DNA of 64,000 nucleotides from contig NZ_RKRK01000002.1 in assembly GCF_003815035.1 (NCBI RefSeq), positions 900,811 to 964,810 on the forward strand, written 5' to 3'. The notes under the pieces are model-generated. The model was given only the letters and a program-made list of their open reading frames with translations, was not told the DNA's origin and ran no database searches. Below are positions 33,141 through 41,577 of this stretch, piece by piece. The stretch is from Abyssicoccus albus. GTDB taxonomy: Bacteria > Bacillota > Bacilli > Staphylococcales > Abyssicoccaceae. Within the stretch, counting starts at the first letter, position 1. The number at the start of each line of letters is the position of its first letter. Made by a program: the position numbers and the translations under genes.

Positions 33141-34259
33141 CTAAAGTTTGAAATATTGTTGCACACGGTGCTCAAGTTCGTTTAAATGCTCAGATAAAAA
33201 TGTGACATGTCCCATTTTGCGCTTCGGTCTTACATCTGATTTACCGTAGAAGTGAACATGGCTTCCTTCTATGTTTAATACATCTTCACCGAAGTCAATA
33301 ACCTGTTGACCTAATAAGTTAATCATAATGGCTGGGGATAATAATTTGATGACCGGTAGTGGATAACCTGCAACAGCTAATATATGCGTATCAAATTGAG
33401 AGTAATTGCATGATTCAATGGAATGATGCCCTGAATTATGTGGTCTAGGTGCAATCTCATTGACGTACAATTGATCGTCTTGTGATATGAAGAATTCCAC
33501 CGTGAAGCTCCCAACAAAGTGCACTTCATTTACGATTTTTTGTACCTCTTCACGCGCTTTATCTTCATAGGAAATAAATGACGAAGGTACTTTCGTTTGG
33601 AATAACACTTGATCTTGATGAATATTTTCTTGTAACGGGAAAAATATAAGTTGACCATCTTGTCCACGTGTTGCTGTCACACTCACTTCTGTTTTCAAAT
33701 CGATGAATTGTTCAGCAACGCAAGGCGCTTCATCAATAAGTTGAAGTGCTTCTTCGTACGTTTCGTCTGACGTCATTTTAATTTGGCCTTTACCATCATA
33801 TCCACCAAACTGTGTCTTTAACATCAATGGATAACCAATCGTTTCAATTGCTTCATCTAATGAGGATTTAGAATCGACAAAATGATATGGTGCAATATGT
33901 ACGCCTGCTTTTGTCAGTGTTTGTTTCTCAACATAACGGTCTTGGAGTAATTTAATCGCTTCATCGCGTTGTGGTAAGTTGTAATGTTCAGTTAAATGAT
34001 TCAATACTTCGGCGTTAATGTTCTCAAACTCATACGTAATCACGTCGCATCGAGCGGCAAATTGCTTAATGCTTTCAAGGTCATCGAACGCCGCTTGGAC
34101 AAAGTCATCACTACTACTTTTTGCTACAGCATCACCGCTTGGGTCTAACACAATCACTTTGAATCCACGTTCAACAGCAGACTGTGCCATCATTTTACCG
34201 AGTTGACCACCGCCAATAATGCCAATTGTATCTTGAAATTTAAGTTTAGTGTAAGTCAT
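33141..34259 (-). CDS. purK: 5-(carboxyamino)imidazole ribonucleotide synthase
   Basis: 372 residues, ATP-grasp. [17 protein letters not shown] at the start, FGGYDGKGQ and [17 protein letters not shown] typical of PurK. Makes N5-CAIR from AIR and bicarbonate; PurE rearranges it. Overlaps purE by 14 bases. Confidence 0.97.
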   Translation of the reverse strand: MTYTKLKFQDTIGIIGGGQLGKMMAQSAVERGFKVIVLDPSGDAVAKSSSDDFVQAAFDDLESIKQFAARCDVITYEFENINAEVLNHLTEHYNLPQRDEAIKLLQDRYVEKQTLTKAGVHIAPYHFVDSKSSLDEAIETIGYPLMLKTQFGGYDGKGQIKMTSDETYEEALQLIDEAPCVAEQFIDLKTEVSVTATRGQDGQLIFFPLQENIHQDQVLFQTKVPSSFISYEDKAREEVQKIVNEVHFVGSFTVEFFISQDDQLYVNEIAPRPHNSGHHSIESCNYSQFDTHILAVAGYPLPVIKLLSPAIMINLLGQQVIDFGEDVLNIEGSHVHFYGKSDVRPKRKMGHVTFLSEHLNELEHRVQQYFKL

Positions 34260-34728
34260 GTTGCATATCCTCCACCTTGTCTTTCAATGATTGTGCGTAG
34301 TCATCTAATTGAGTACTAATGTGTTCATCTGTCATACCGATCAATCGCGCGGCTAAAATTCCTGCATTTTTCGCACCTGATTTACCGATAGACATCGTCG
34401 CAACTGGAATGCCACCTGGCATTTGCGTGATGGACAGCAACGAATCCATACCATTCAATGCTTTCGACTGAATCGGGACTCCAATGACGGGTAACGTCGT
34501 CATGCTTGCCACCATGCCTGGTAAATGGGCTGCACCACCAGCTCCAGCAATGATGACGCTGTAACCATTCGATTTCGCCTGATGACTGAATTCCATCATC
34601 ATCTCAGGAGTACGGTGCGCACTGACAACTTTCTTATCATAAGGAATACTAAAATGATTTAACATCGTACATGCTTCTTTCATCGTTTCCCAATCGGAAC
34701 TTGAGCCCATAATGATTGCAACTTTCAT
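34246..34728 (-). CDS. purE: N5-CAIR mutase
   Basis: 160 residues, class I Pur[13 protein letters not shown], the catalytic His in [22 protein letters not shown] and [14 protein letters not shown] are conserved. First gene of the eleven-gene operon. A predicted promoter and PurR boxes lie in the 166-bp gap to divergent folD. Confidence 0.97.
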   Translation of the reverse strand: MKVAIIMGSSSDWETMKEACTMLNHFSIPYDKKVVSAHRTPEMMMEFSHQAKSNGYSVIIAGAGGAAHLPGMVASMTTLPVIGVPIQSKALNGMDSLLSITQMPGGIPVATMSIGKSGAKNAGILAARLIGMTDEHISTQLDDYAQSLKDKVEDMQHDLH

Positions 34729-34758
34729 GAATACACTCCTTATTCGTGTTATAATTTC

Positions 34759-34787
34759 ATTATAAGAATAACAATTCTACAAGTCTA
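34759..34787 (-). promoter_or_regulatory. Promoter of the purine operon
   Basis: On the minus strand TAGACT (34782-34787), 17 bp, TATAAT (34759-34764), about 30 bases before purE. The PurR-like boxes lie just upstream of the -35. Confidence 0.6.
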
Positions 34788-34797
34788 TTTCAATGCT

Positions 34798-34841
34798 AAA
34801 TACGAATATTATAAATAAATTATTGATTTTCGTTCGGTTTT
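34798..34841. promoter_or_regulatory. Pair of inverted PurR boxes between purE and folD
   Basis: AAATACGAATATT (34798-34810, weaker) and, on the other strand, AAAACCGAACGAA (34829-34841, a close match to AWWWCCGAACWWT) are inverted, with 18 bp between. The strong box also falls between a possible folD -35 (TTGATT, 34823-34828) and -10 (TAAATT, 34847-34852). PurR of Firmicutes binds such pairs and is released by PRPP. Control of both transcripts is inferred. Confidence 0.65.
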
Positions 34842-34894
34842 TATAGTAAATTAGTCTTTGTAAAAAACAATACGTTCGAGTATGGGGGATATTT

Positions 34895-35737
34895 ATGGCT
34901 AAACTATTAAATGGTAAAAACATCGCGAAATCATATCGCGAAACATTAAAACAACAAGTCAGTGAATTAAAAGAAAAAGGTGTAACGCCGAACTTAACGG
35001 TTGTCTTAGTCGGCGAAGATGGTGCTTCGAAGTCATACGTCAACGCAAAGCATAAAGCATGTCAATCGATTGGAATGGATTCTGTGATTAAGCATTTCGA
35101 TGCAGATATTACTGAAGAGGCGTTATTAAAAGAAATTAAAGCGTTGAATGAAGACACAGGCGTCCATGGAATACTCGTCCAAGTGCCACTACCATCGCAT
35201 ATTGATGAACATTTAGTGTTAGAAACGATTGATCCGAGTAAAGATGTTGACGGTTTCCATCCCGAAAACATCGGTAAGATGCATTTAGGCATTGATACTT
35301 TTGCACCGTGTACACCACTCGGCATCATGCATTTAATTAAAGAAACAGGCATCGACATTGCGGGTAAAAATGCACTTGTCATTGGTCGTAGCCATATCGT
35401 CGGACAACCTGTTGCACAACTGCTATTGAACGAGTCCGCAACGGTTATGATTGCGCACTCTAAAACTCAAAATTTAGAGTCGTTACTTGGTCAAGCAGAC
35501 ATTGTCGTTAGTGCTGTTGGACAACCTGGACTAGTTTCTGGTGAGCATTTAAAAGATGGAGTCATTGCGATTGATGTCGGAAATACAGTCGTTGATGGAA
35601 AATTAGTCGGTGATTTTGACTTTGACTCTGTCAGTAACAAAGCCTCATATATTACACCAGTACCTGGTGGCGTTGGTCCGATGACCATCACATATGTATT
35701 GAACAACACTGTTCGTGCGTGTCGCGAGCAAATTTAA
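34895..35737 (+). CDS. folD: Bifunctional methylene-THF dehydrogenase/methenyl-THF cyclohydrolase
   Basis: 280 residues. SKSYVNAKHKACQSIG with the Tyr/Lys catalytic pair, VQVPLPSHID, DVDGFHPENIG, GRSHIVGQPVAQLL (NADP site) and TPVPGGVGPMT. Produces 10-formyl-THF used by PurN and PurH, so its divergence from purE across shared PurR boxes makes metabolic sense. GGGGGA ribosome binding site. Confidence 0.97.
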   Translation: MAKLLNGKNIAKSYRETLKQQVSELKEKGVTPNLTVVLVGEDGASKSYVNAKHKACQSIGMDSVIKHFDADITEEALLKEIKALNEDTGVHGILVQVPLPSHIDEHLVLETIDPSKDVDGFHPENIGKMHLGIDTFAPCTPLGIMHLIKETGIDIAGKNALVIGRSHIVGQPVAQLLLNESATVMIAHSKTQNLESLLGQADIVVSAVGQPGLVSGEHLKDGVIAIDVGNTVVDGKLVGDFDFDSVSNKASYITPVPGGVGPMTITYVLNNTVRACREQI

Positions 35738-35817
35738 AACATACGTTCCACTAGAATTATTGAAAGATTTCTAGTATAAATAATATATAACATCTTAGAT
35801 TAAAGAGCGTGATAAAA

Positions 35818-36282
35818 ATGACAGAATACGTCATCAAGAGAATCGAACAAGCGAAAAGTTATGCTAAAATCCGAATTATTTTAACTCATTTAATGATCTA
35901 CCTCATTGCATTTATGATGGGCACTTTAGCGGAAACGTTTATCATACATGTCAGTTTTTTATCCTTGAAGCTATTCACACCAGGACGTAATTTTAGATTC
36001 AATGTTACCGGATTAGTCATTCGGATTGTATTGTTCAATCTGATTCCGTTTATGTTACAATTCATTGAATCACCTAATGTAATTTTGGCTGTCATTATTT
36101 GCTCTGTCATTGGTGTTGTGTTGATGACATACATGGCGATTAAAGAATACCTTCCAGTCACTATTCTTGTCATGAGCATTCTTGCGATTGTGAGTTTATT
36201 TGGTCCATTACAATTTGCATGGTTCATCTACATTGGACTATTTTTACACACATTAAGTTACATTCCATACATGATCAAATAA
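35818..36282 (+). CDS. Small multi-pass membrane protein of unknown function
   Basis: 154 residues from the ATG at 35818. Short charged N-terminus (TEYVIKRIEQAKSYAKIR), then about four hydrophobic segments (about 20-45, 67-85, 87-108 and 112-150). No motif that I recognise. It follows folD by 80 bases, and a terminator-like hairpin begins at its stop codon. It faces the NERD gene across an array of GC-rich hairpin repeats. Confidence 0.65.
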   Translation: MTEYVIKRIEQAKSYAKIRIILTHLMIYLIAFMMGTLAETFIIHVSFLSLKLFTPGRNFRFNVTGLVIRIVLFNLIPFMLQFIESPNVILAVIICSVIGVVLMTYMAIKEYLPVTILVMSILAIVSLFGPLQFAWFIYIGLFLHTLSYIPYMIK

Positions 36283-36307
36283 CCCAACCTTTGATGAAGG
36301 TTGGGTT
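36281..36307 (+). terminator. Terminator after the small membrane protein gene
   Basis: AACCCAACCTT (36281-36291) and AAGGTTGGGTT (36297-36307) form a perfect 11-bp stem with a TGATG loop; a T-rich tract (tcattttatt) follows. The stop codon is at the base of the stem. Confidence 0.8.
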
Positions 36308-36321
36308 TCATTTTATTAGAT

Positions 36322-36600
36322 ATGGTGCGCGTATTTTCAGTTTGCGCGCAAGTACAGTCTCGATTCCCACACTTTCCTCTCGTACTTGCGCGCAGATTCG
36401 GTTTGCGCGCAAGTATGGTCTCGATTCCCACACTTTCCTCTCGTACTTGCGCGCAGATTCGGTTTGCGCGCAAGTACGGTCTCGATTCCTACACTTTCCT
36501 CTCGTACTTGCGCGCAGATTCAGTTTGCGCGCAAGTATGGTCCCGATTCCCACACTTTCCTCTAGTACATGCGCGCAGATTCGGTTTGTGCGCAAGTATC
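36322..36600. repeat. Family B GC-rich hairpin repeat array (five units) between convergent genes
   Basis: Hairpins start at 36322, 36383, 36444, 36505 and 36566, exactly 61 bp apart. The core unit is TACTTGCGCGCA, a 9-nt loop (GATTCGGTT), then TGCGCGCAAGTA, with a 28-base spacer (ctcgattcccacactttcct). The first left arm and the last unit are degenerate. It fills the 334-bp gap between the small membrane protein gene and the NERD gene; several long overlapping open frames through it are by-products of the repeat, not genes. Confidence 0.92.
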
Positions 36601-36616
36601 ATATTTCAATAAAAAA

Positions 36617-37513
36617 TTATTTGATTGTATTAAAAATTTTTGGTCGAAATTCATCTCTCAATACATATCTTGTGGCTCTGTTTGAACCGAAAGAATCACA
36701 ATAATGATTTAAAACCTTATGGACCGTTCTTTTACTGATGCCACTCCATTTTGAAATTTCAAGTGCTGTGTAATAATCATTTTTTAGTAATTCTACTTGT
36801 TTTATTGTTTCAAAAATCAATTCTTGTTTTCTCATTTTATGGTGACAATAGCTACACTTTACATAATCCCTTCCCCCATAACAATCCTCAAAAAACCTCA
36901 TACATTCTGGGCACTTGACACCTGGTGATAGTTGATCAAAATCGTAATAATGAATACGTTCATATTTAGATCGATGTAAGTGATGACTCTTCAATAGCTT
37001 AGCCAATTCAAAATCATGAGATGTCGATTTTTTCGCTTGGTGAAATTCAACACGTTGTTTCAAATCTTGATATTCCAATACATCACGGCGGTCAGTTTTA
37101 ATAGTACAGCTAGGATTGATGAAGACGATGTACGATTCAACACGATATTCATTCAATATTTGCTCTAACAATACATTCGCTCGATCAAATTGCTGAAAAA
37201 TATTTTTATAAATATAACCATGTTGATTTTTAACTAAGCCATTACGCTCTTCCAATTGTCCTTGATAATTTTTGATTTCATAATGATAGACCTCACCTTC
37301 TTGAATGAATAAGAAGTCATATTGAACTTCACCTTTAATATCAAGCCTCAAGCCATGGATCATCGCGACCGCCTTCAAACCATCAAAAAATTCAAGAAAT
37401 AATTTCTCACCCGTTATACCGTTCTGTACATTCGATAACTGAACCGCATCGCTTTCATTTAAATGAATTCTATCATTGACATGAAGTATATATGCTTCGC
37501 TAAAATTGAGCAT
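36617..37513 (-). CDS. NERD-domain protein with zinc ribbon and C-terminal helix-turn-helix
   Basis: 298 residues. NERD (nuclease-related) domain at about 30-150, with GITGEKLFLEFFDGL and DIKGEVQYDFLFIQEGEVYHYEIKN carrying the acidic/Lys core. Next come two CxxC pairs (CPECMRFF and KCSYCHHKM, about 200-230) forming a zinc ribbon. A HTH (TALEISKWSGISKRTVHKVLNHY, about 255-280) ends the protein. It should bind and perhaps cut DNA; function is otherwise unknown. NERD is a distant member of the restriction-like nuclease fold, so a defence or repair role is possible but unproven. Its ribosome binding site lies inside a stable hairpin. Confidence 0.75.
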   Translation of the reverse strand: MLNFSEAYILHVNDRIHLNESDAVQLSNVQNGITGEKLFLEFFDGLKAVAMIHGLRLDIKGEVQYDFLFIQEGEVYHYEIKNYQGQLEERNGLVKNQHGYIYKNIFQQFDRANVLLEQILNEYRVESYIVFINPSCTIKTDRRDVLEYQDLKQRVEFHQAKKSTSHDFELAKLLKSHHLHRSKYERIHYYDFDQLSPGVKCPECMRFFEDCYGGRDYVKCSYCHHKMRKQELIFETIKQVELLKNDYYTALEISKWSGISKRTVHKVLNHYCDSFGSNRATRYVLRDEFRPKIFNTIK

Positions 37514-37515
37514 AG

Positions 37516-37560
37516 AAAAAACACCTCCTACTATATATATCGTAAAAAGAGGTGTTTTTT
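37516..37560 (-). terminator. Terminator-like hairpin that contains the NERD ribosome binding site
   Basis: On the minus transcript AAAAAACACCTC (37560-37549) pairs perfectly with GAGGTGTTTTTT (37527-37516) across a 21-nt AT-rich loop. The right arm carries the GAGG of the Shine-Dalgarno site, eight bases from the NERD ATG, and its U run resembles a terminator for the upstream pfpI gene. Confidence 0.7.
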
Positions 37561-37580
37561 CTTAAATTCTTTACAAAATC

Positions 37581-38093
37581 TTAAAGTAACGCTAAAGACT
37601 CACGGTTAAAGTCTTCTAAATCATCTGGTGTTCGGCTTGTGACGATATTAGAATCGACAACAACTGACTCATCAACCACATTCGCACCAGCATTTTCTAA
37701 ATCTTTACGAACTGAGATAAATGACGTTAACTTTTTCCCTTCTAGTAAATCCGTATCAATTAATAATTGAGGACCATGGCAAATCGCGAATACCGGTTTA
37801 CCCGCTTCAACGAATTGCTTCGTGAACTGACCGAAACGCCCCTCTTCGTCTGCACGAAGTAAGTCTGGAGAGAAACCACCAGGGATCAATAACGCATCGT
37901 AATCAGATGCCTTCACATCATCGATTGTCTTATCAATATCAAACGATGCACCTTGTTTCCCTTCGATTGAACCTTTCTTATAACTAATTGTTTCAACAGT
38001 ATGACCTGCTTCAACGTAAGCATCTTTCGGGCTAGTAAACTCTATATCTTCAACTAAGTCTGTTACAACTACTGCTATTTTTTTACTCATCAT
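37581..38093 (-). CDS. DJ-1/PfpI family type 1 glutamine amidotransferase-like protein
   Basis: 170 residues from ATG 38093 (the next codon, 38090, is also ATG); AAGGAG is six bases upstream. Nucleophile elbow FAICHGPQ holds the conserved Cys-His, with the acidic residue in VVVTDLVEDIEFTSP. Relatives include general stress protein 18 (YfkM) and archaeal protease PfpI; many act as glyoxalases or deglycases or chaperones. It follows purU by about 50 bases. Exact activity unknown. Confidence 0.88.
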   Translation of the reverse strand: MMSKKIAVVVTDLVEDIEFTSPKDAYVEAGHTVETISYKKGSIEGKQGASFDIDKTIDDVKASDYDALLIPGGFSPDLLRADEEGRFGQFTKQFVEAGKPVFAICHGPQLLIDTDLLEGKKLTSFISVRKDLENAGANVVDESVVVDSNIVTSRTPDDLEDFNRESLALL

Positions 38094-38145
38094 ATCTAAC
38101 TCCTTTAAAATTTGTCTACTTAGTATATAGACCAAATTAAAAAAA

Positions 38146-38982
38146 TTAAACACCCAACACAATCGTTTTATTACCATGGACTAACACTTTATGATTAGCA
38201 TGCCACATGACGGCATCGGCTAGCACTCGATTTTCAACGTGACGACCAACGACAACAAGTTCATCTTTCGTGTATCGATGATTGACACGTAATACATCTT
38301 GTTGAATAATCGGGCCGCCATCTAGTTCACTCGTTACATAATGTGCTGTTGCACCGATCAATTTCACACCACGGTCATACGCCTGTGCATATGGCTTCGC
38401 ACCAATAAATGCGGGTAAAAAACTATGGTGAATATTAATAATCTTAAACTTGTATCGCTCAATAAACTCAGGTGATAATATTTGCATATAACGTGCAAGC
38501 ACGATGAAATCTGCTTGTCCATCTAACAAGTCAATCATTTGTTGTTCAGCACGAGCTTTAATCTCCTTATTGAACGGTACATGATGGAACCGAATGCCGA
38601 ACTGCTCAACAAGATCGCGATGTGTATCATGATTACTAATGACCATCGAGATCTCAACAGGAATCTCACCCGCACGAACACGCAAAATTAATTCCATCAT
38701 CGCATGATCCATCTTCGACACAAAAATCGCCATCTTTTGACGCTGATTCGGCAAATGTAGTTCATAATGCATGTCAGGATGTGCGTTAAAATATCTATGA
38801 ATAGCATCGTGAACTTCATTAGAAGGATCGAATACAATGCGAATGAAAAATTGATACGATTCATGATCTAAGAAATGATCTAAATGTTCGATATTGCAAC
38901 CACCGTCAGCAATCAATGACGTTAATTCACTCGTCACACCGACGCGGTCTTTTGTATGGGCTATTAGGACTGAATTATTCAT
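38146..38982 (-). CDS. purU: Formyltetrahydrofolate deformylase
   Basis: 278 residues. N-terminal ACT domain (1-80, VLIAHTKDRVGVTSELTSLI), then a formyltransferase fold with INIHHSFLPAFIGAKPYAQA and GATAHYVTSELDGGPII that hold the Asn, His and Asp of the family. Hydrolyses 10-formyl-THF to formate and THF, balancing the one-carbon pool used by PurN and PurH. Separate from the pur operon here. PurN-like, but the ACT domain and the FxGAKPYxQA motif favour PurU. Confidence 0.92.
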   Translation of the reverse strand: MNNSVLIAHTKDRVGVTSELTSLIADGGCNIEHLDHFLDHESYQFFIRIVFDPSNEVHDAIHRYFNAHPDMHYELHLPNQRQKMAIFVSKMDHAMMELILRVRAGEIPVEISMVISNHDTHRDLVEQFGIRFHHVPFNKEIKARAEQQMIDLLDGQADFIVLARYMQILSPEFIERYKFKIINIHHSFLPAFIGAKPYAQAYDRGVKLIGATAHYVTSELDGGPIIQQDVLRVNHRYTKDELVVVGRHVENRVLADAVMWHANHKVLVHGNKTIVLGV

Positions 38983-39063
38983 ACGGAATTCTCCTTTGTA
39001 CTTAATAATATAATATTAACATATAATATGTTTAAAGCTTGTGAATTATAATATATTATAAAC

Positions 39064-39095
39064 AAAAAAGACCATCAACATATGTTGATGGTCTT
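39064..39095 (-). terminator. Terminator of the small CapA/CapB-like pair
   Basis: AAGACCATCAACA (39068-39080) and TGTTGATGGTCTT (39083-39095) pair perfectly, with A run to the left giving a U-tract on minus RNA. Confidence 0.85.
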
Positions 39096-39103
39096 CTCTA
39101 TTA

Positions 39104-39724
39104 TTATTGATTTAACAACACACCAATGTTGTATACATTATTCGCATGAAGTGATTCAATCAACTGTTTCATCGGTTTTGTTTGGTTGTTATCTTCCCCG
39201 ATAATTGTAATATTCATATCGGCACTGTTTAGCATAAATTGACGTAACATCTCATGCTCTGTATCGACTGCCATGAGACAGATATCATACTTCGTATACA
39301 ATGCGTCATCTCCACTACCGATGCGTTGCATCTCATCTTCATCAATCGTCCCGTCACTGGTTGACACTTGTAAATAGTTGATCTGCTCATAATCCGTATC
39401 AACAATAAATTTATTTAACGCAATGTTCTGGATACTCCCAGCAATGTGATGAGGCTTCGGTGCGAGAAATTGATTATAACTCAGTTCTTTAATATTCGGA
39501 TTGACGACCAACACACGGTGACCTTTCGATAACAAAATATGTGCTAAGTGAGCAATCACTTTATCCGTTAATTCATTCAAGCCGCGACTCGTCAACATGC
39601 ACACTTGCATCGTGCTACCTCTAGTAATGTGTTCATCGATAATTTGTGCCGTATAATCTAATCGATCGAGTAACAATGTATTTGGTGTCATACTTTTGCG
39701 CTCTGTATTAAACGTTCTCATCAT
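39104..39724 (-). CDS. CapB-like protein without P-loop (predicted pseudo-kinase)
   Basis: 206 residues. Reads along the CapB tyrosine kinase of this window with matching strands: MQVCMLTSRG for MQVILITSAD, HRVLVVNPNIKE for NRTLLIDGDMRK, YDICLMAVDTEHE for FDTIIIDTPPVL, and ANNVYNIGVLLNQ for ANANILGIIMNN. The Walker A (TSRGLNELTD, 45-54) lacks the GK[ST] signature, Walker A' lacks its Asp pair, and the C-terminal Tyr cluster is absent. So the fold appears kept but ATP binding and autophosphorylation should be lost. Downstream of a matching small membrane partner by seven bases. ATG 39724 or 39721. The role is inferred to be non-catalytic, perhaps a decoy or adaptor. Confidence 0.6.
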   Translation of the reverse strand: MMRTFNTERKSMTPNTLLLDRLDYTAQIIDEHITRGSTMQVCMLTSRGLNELTDKVIAHLAHILLSKGHRVLVVNPNIKELSYNQFLAPKPHHIAGSIQNIALNKFIVDTDYEQINYLQVSTSDGTIDEDEMQRIGSGDDALYTKYDICLMAVDTEHEMLRQFMLNSADMNITIIGEDNNQTKPMKQLIESLHANNVYNIGVLLNQ

Positions 39725-39731
39725 ATCCCCC

Positions 39732-40232
39732 CTAAATCGAACCTAAATATCGACTATTCAAGTGTTTCTTTATATCATCTTCAGAGCGAATGCGACGTTT
39801 TTTTGGTGTAAACAACATAAATAAAAGTAATAACAAAACAAACAACGCACTCATTGCACTCACCCACATAATAATTGGCCATTTAAAATTTTGAGTTGTG
39901 TTTTGTTGATTCAAGATGACTGGTTTGTCTAGCGCTTTTGTTAAATCTTGTTGGATCGACTCCGTCACAGGTTCTAATTGTTTAGAATCTGACAAACTAT
40001 AAGATAGACTAATTTCATTTGTGTCATGTGCAACACTAAGGGAATCTTCTTTTAGTTTATTCCCTACGGATTGATTTACAATTTCTTCGATTTTAGAGTT
40101 ATTTATATTAATCTCTTTAGACTGATATACTTGTTTCGTCGTAATCGGCATATCAAGTTTCATATAAAGAAAGACACTCGCTAATAGAATTAAAATGATA
40201 TATAAAACACAAAATATCGTAATCTTCTTCAC
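39732..40232 (-). CDS. Small CapA/Wzz-like membrane protein
   Basis: 166 residues, GTG start at 40232 with GAGGTG upstream. TM1 at about 5-25, an extracytoplasmic loop of about 90 residues, TM2 at about 117-141, and a cytoplasmic end EDDIKKHLNSRYLGSI that mirrors EEDVAQHIGLPVLGSI of the full CapA. It lacks CapA's cytoplasmic N-terminal segment, and its loop is shorter than in a full chain-length regulator. In CapA-CapB systems the short cytoplasmic tail activates the kinase; here the tail would meet a P-loop-less partner. Probably one transcript with the next gene. Confidence 0.6.
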   Translation of the reverse strand: MKKITIFCVLYIILILLASVFLYMKLDMPITTKQVYQSKEININNSKIEEIVNQSVGNKLKEDSLSVAHDTNEISLSYSLSDSKQLEPVTESIQQDLTKALDKPVILNQQNTTQNFKWPIIMWVSAMSALFVLLLLLFMLFTPKKRRIRSEDDIKKHLNSRYLGSI

Positions 40233-40376
40233 GTTTCACACCTCTTCGTCAGTATGGTTATATTCTAGCATAATCACTCAATCTTTTTTATTATAACGTA
40301 TGACAATGTTTAATTACATCCTAAAACGGTAAATACTAAGTTAAACTATGGCAAAGGCAACGAGGTGAATCGAACT

Positions 40377-41528
40377 ATGCGTTATGAACAATTAGATAGT
40401 ATAAGAGGACTCGCGTGTTTGATGGTCCTTGTTGGCCACACATTTAAGATGAATTGGGTTGATTTACCCGATTGGTATTCAGATACACCACTGTATCTAA
40501 CATATGCATCACATGAAGCGGTCATTCTGTTCTTTGTTCTGAGTGGATTTGTGTTAACCTTACCCTTCATGCGAAAAGATCACTACAACTTATCAAAAAG
40601 TGAATATATTCAATTCATCATCAAGAGAACGAAGCGGATTGGTAAGCCATTCTTTGTCGCAACAACGGTACTATTTTTATTACTCGTCATCAATTTTACA
40701 TTCTTTAAAGAACGTTCATATTATAGTCAAGTGACAGAGAGTAAATGGCATGAAGTCCCTTCAGTCAGTGATATTTTGTATAATTTCCAACTCATTCTTG
40801 ATTTCAACACGAGTGAATATAACCCAGTGGTGTGGACACTGTTGCATGAATTCAGGTTTGCACTCGTTTTTCCACTATTCTTGCTTGCATTGAAGAAGAA
40901 GCGGTATTCTGTCATTACAATCATAATCATCATGATAACATCACTTTCGTTGAATGCATTCAAACTATTTGAAGCCAAAGGGAATTTAAGTGGGTATACA
41001 GACTTCATTCATTATACGTTAAGTTTCTTTGCAGGAATGCTTCTTGCCCGTCACTTAAACACATTAACAGCATGGTTTAAGTCGAAGAAGACATACATCC
41101 CATCGATTATTTTCACCACCGGTGTCGTCTTATTCTACTTATCAAATCATGATATTTATCCGTATTTATCGTCATTACTACCAAGTCATATGGAGTTTTT
41201 GGCGTTTCGGTTTAGTGATTATTTACTGAATATCTCATGTCTGATGTTGATGATTGGCTTATTATTTAACGAATCGATCAAGCAAGTGTTCTTATTTAAG
41301 CCGTTGCATTTTATCGGGAAGATTTCATTCAGTATTTATTTGTACCACTACACAATCTTAATCTTTATTTATAAGTTATTGCACGGTGTCACACCAGATA
41401 TACTTAATATATTTATCAGTTACGTTCTGATCTTCATCGCGTCTGTATTGTCTTATCGAATGGTTGAACAGTCGAGAGGGTTTGGCTATTTGGAGGATAA
41501 GTATAAAAAAATAATTTTTGAGAGATAA
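40377..41528 (+). CDS. Acyltransferase 3 family membrane protein
   Basis: 383 residues from the ATG at 40377 with GAGGTG nine bases upstream. About ten membrane segments. RYEQLDSIRGLACLMVLVGH carries the conserved Arg and catalytic-type His of the family, and a later SFSIYLYHYTILIFI is typical. It lacks the SGNH esterase domain of OatA, so it is the short form that moves acetyl or similar groups to surface glycans. It is divergent from the CapA-like gene. Substrate not readable; it could decorate the nearby capsule. Confidence 0.85.
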   Translation: MRYEQLDSIRGLACLMVLVGHTFKMNWVDLPDWYSDTPLYLTYASHEAVILFFVLSGFVLTLPFMRKDHYNLSKSEYIQFIIKRTKRIGKPFFVATTVLFLLLVINFTFFKERSYYSQVTESKWHEVPSVSDILYNFQLILDFNTSEYNPVVWTLLHEFRFALVFPLFLLALKKKRYSVITIIIIMITSLSLNAFKLFEAKGNLSGYTDFIHYTLSFFAGMLLARHLNTLTAWFKSKKTYIPSIIFTTGVVLFYLSNHDIYPYLSSLLPSHMEFLAFRFSDYLLNISCLMLMIGLLFNESIKQVFLFKPLHFIGKISFSIYLYHYTILIFIYKLLHGVTPDILNIFISYVLIFIASVLSYRMVEQSRGFGYLEDKYKKIIFER

Positions 41529-41534
41529 AAATTA

Positions 41535-41577
41535 AAATAAAGGTTACATCTTATTTTAAATGATGCAACCTTTATTT
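41535..41577. terminator. Bidirectional terminator between acyltransferase and DUF218 gene
   Basis: AAATAAAGGTTaCATC (41535-41550) and GATGcAACCTTTATTT (41562-41577) pair with one mismatch around an 11-nt loop. The stem ends in the DUF218 gene's stop codon. Confidence 0.75.

Noticed and set aside
34729-34894. Purine riboswitch before purE
   Set aside because: Only about 30 bases separate the predicted start of transcription from purE, so no aptamer fits; PurR boxes explain control better.
35750-35776. Terminator after folD
   Set aside because: ACTAGAA/TTCTAGT forms only a 7-bp stem with a long loop and no T run, too weak to claim.
36322-36600. CRISPR array
   Set aside because: The spacers are as conserved as the repeats, the period is 61 bp with palindromic stems, and no cas gene is near.
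36219-36704. Long overlapping open frames on both strands through the family B repeats
   Set aside because: They are periodic translations of a repeat with no stop codon, without ribosome binding sites, and exist in several frames at once.
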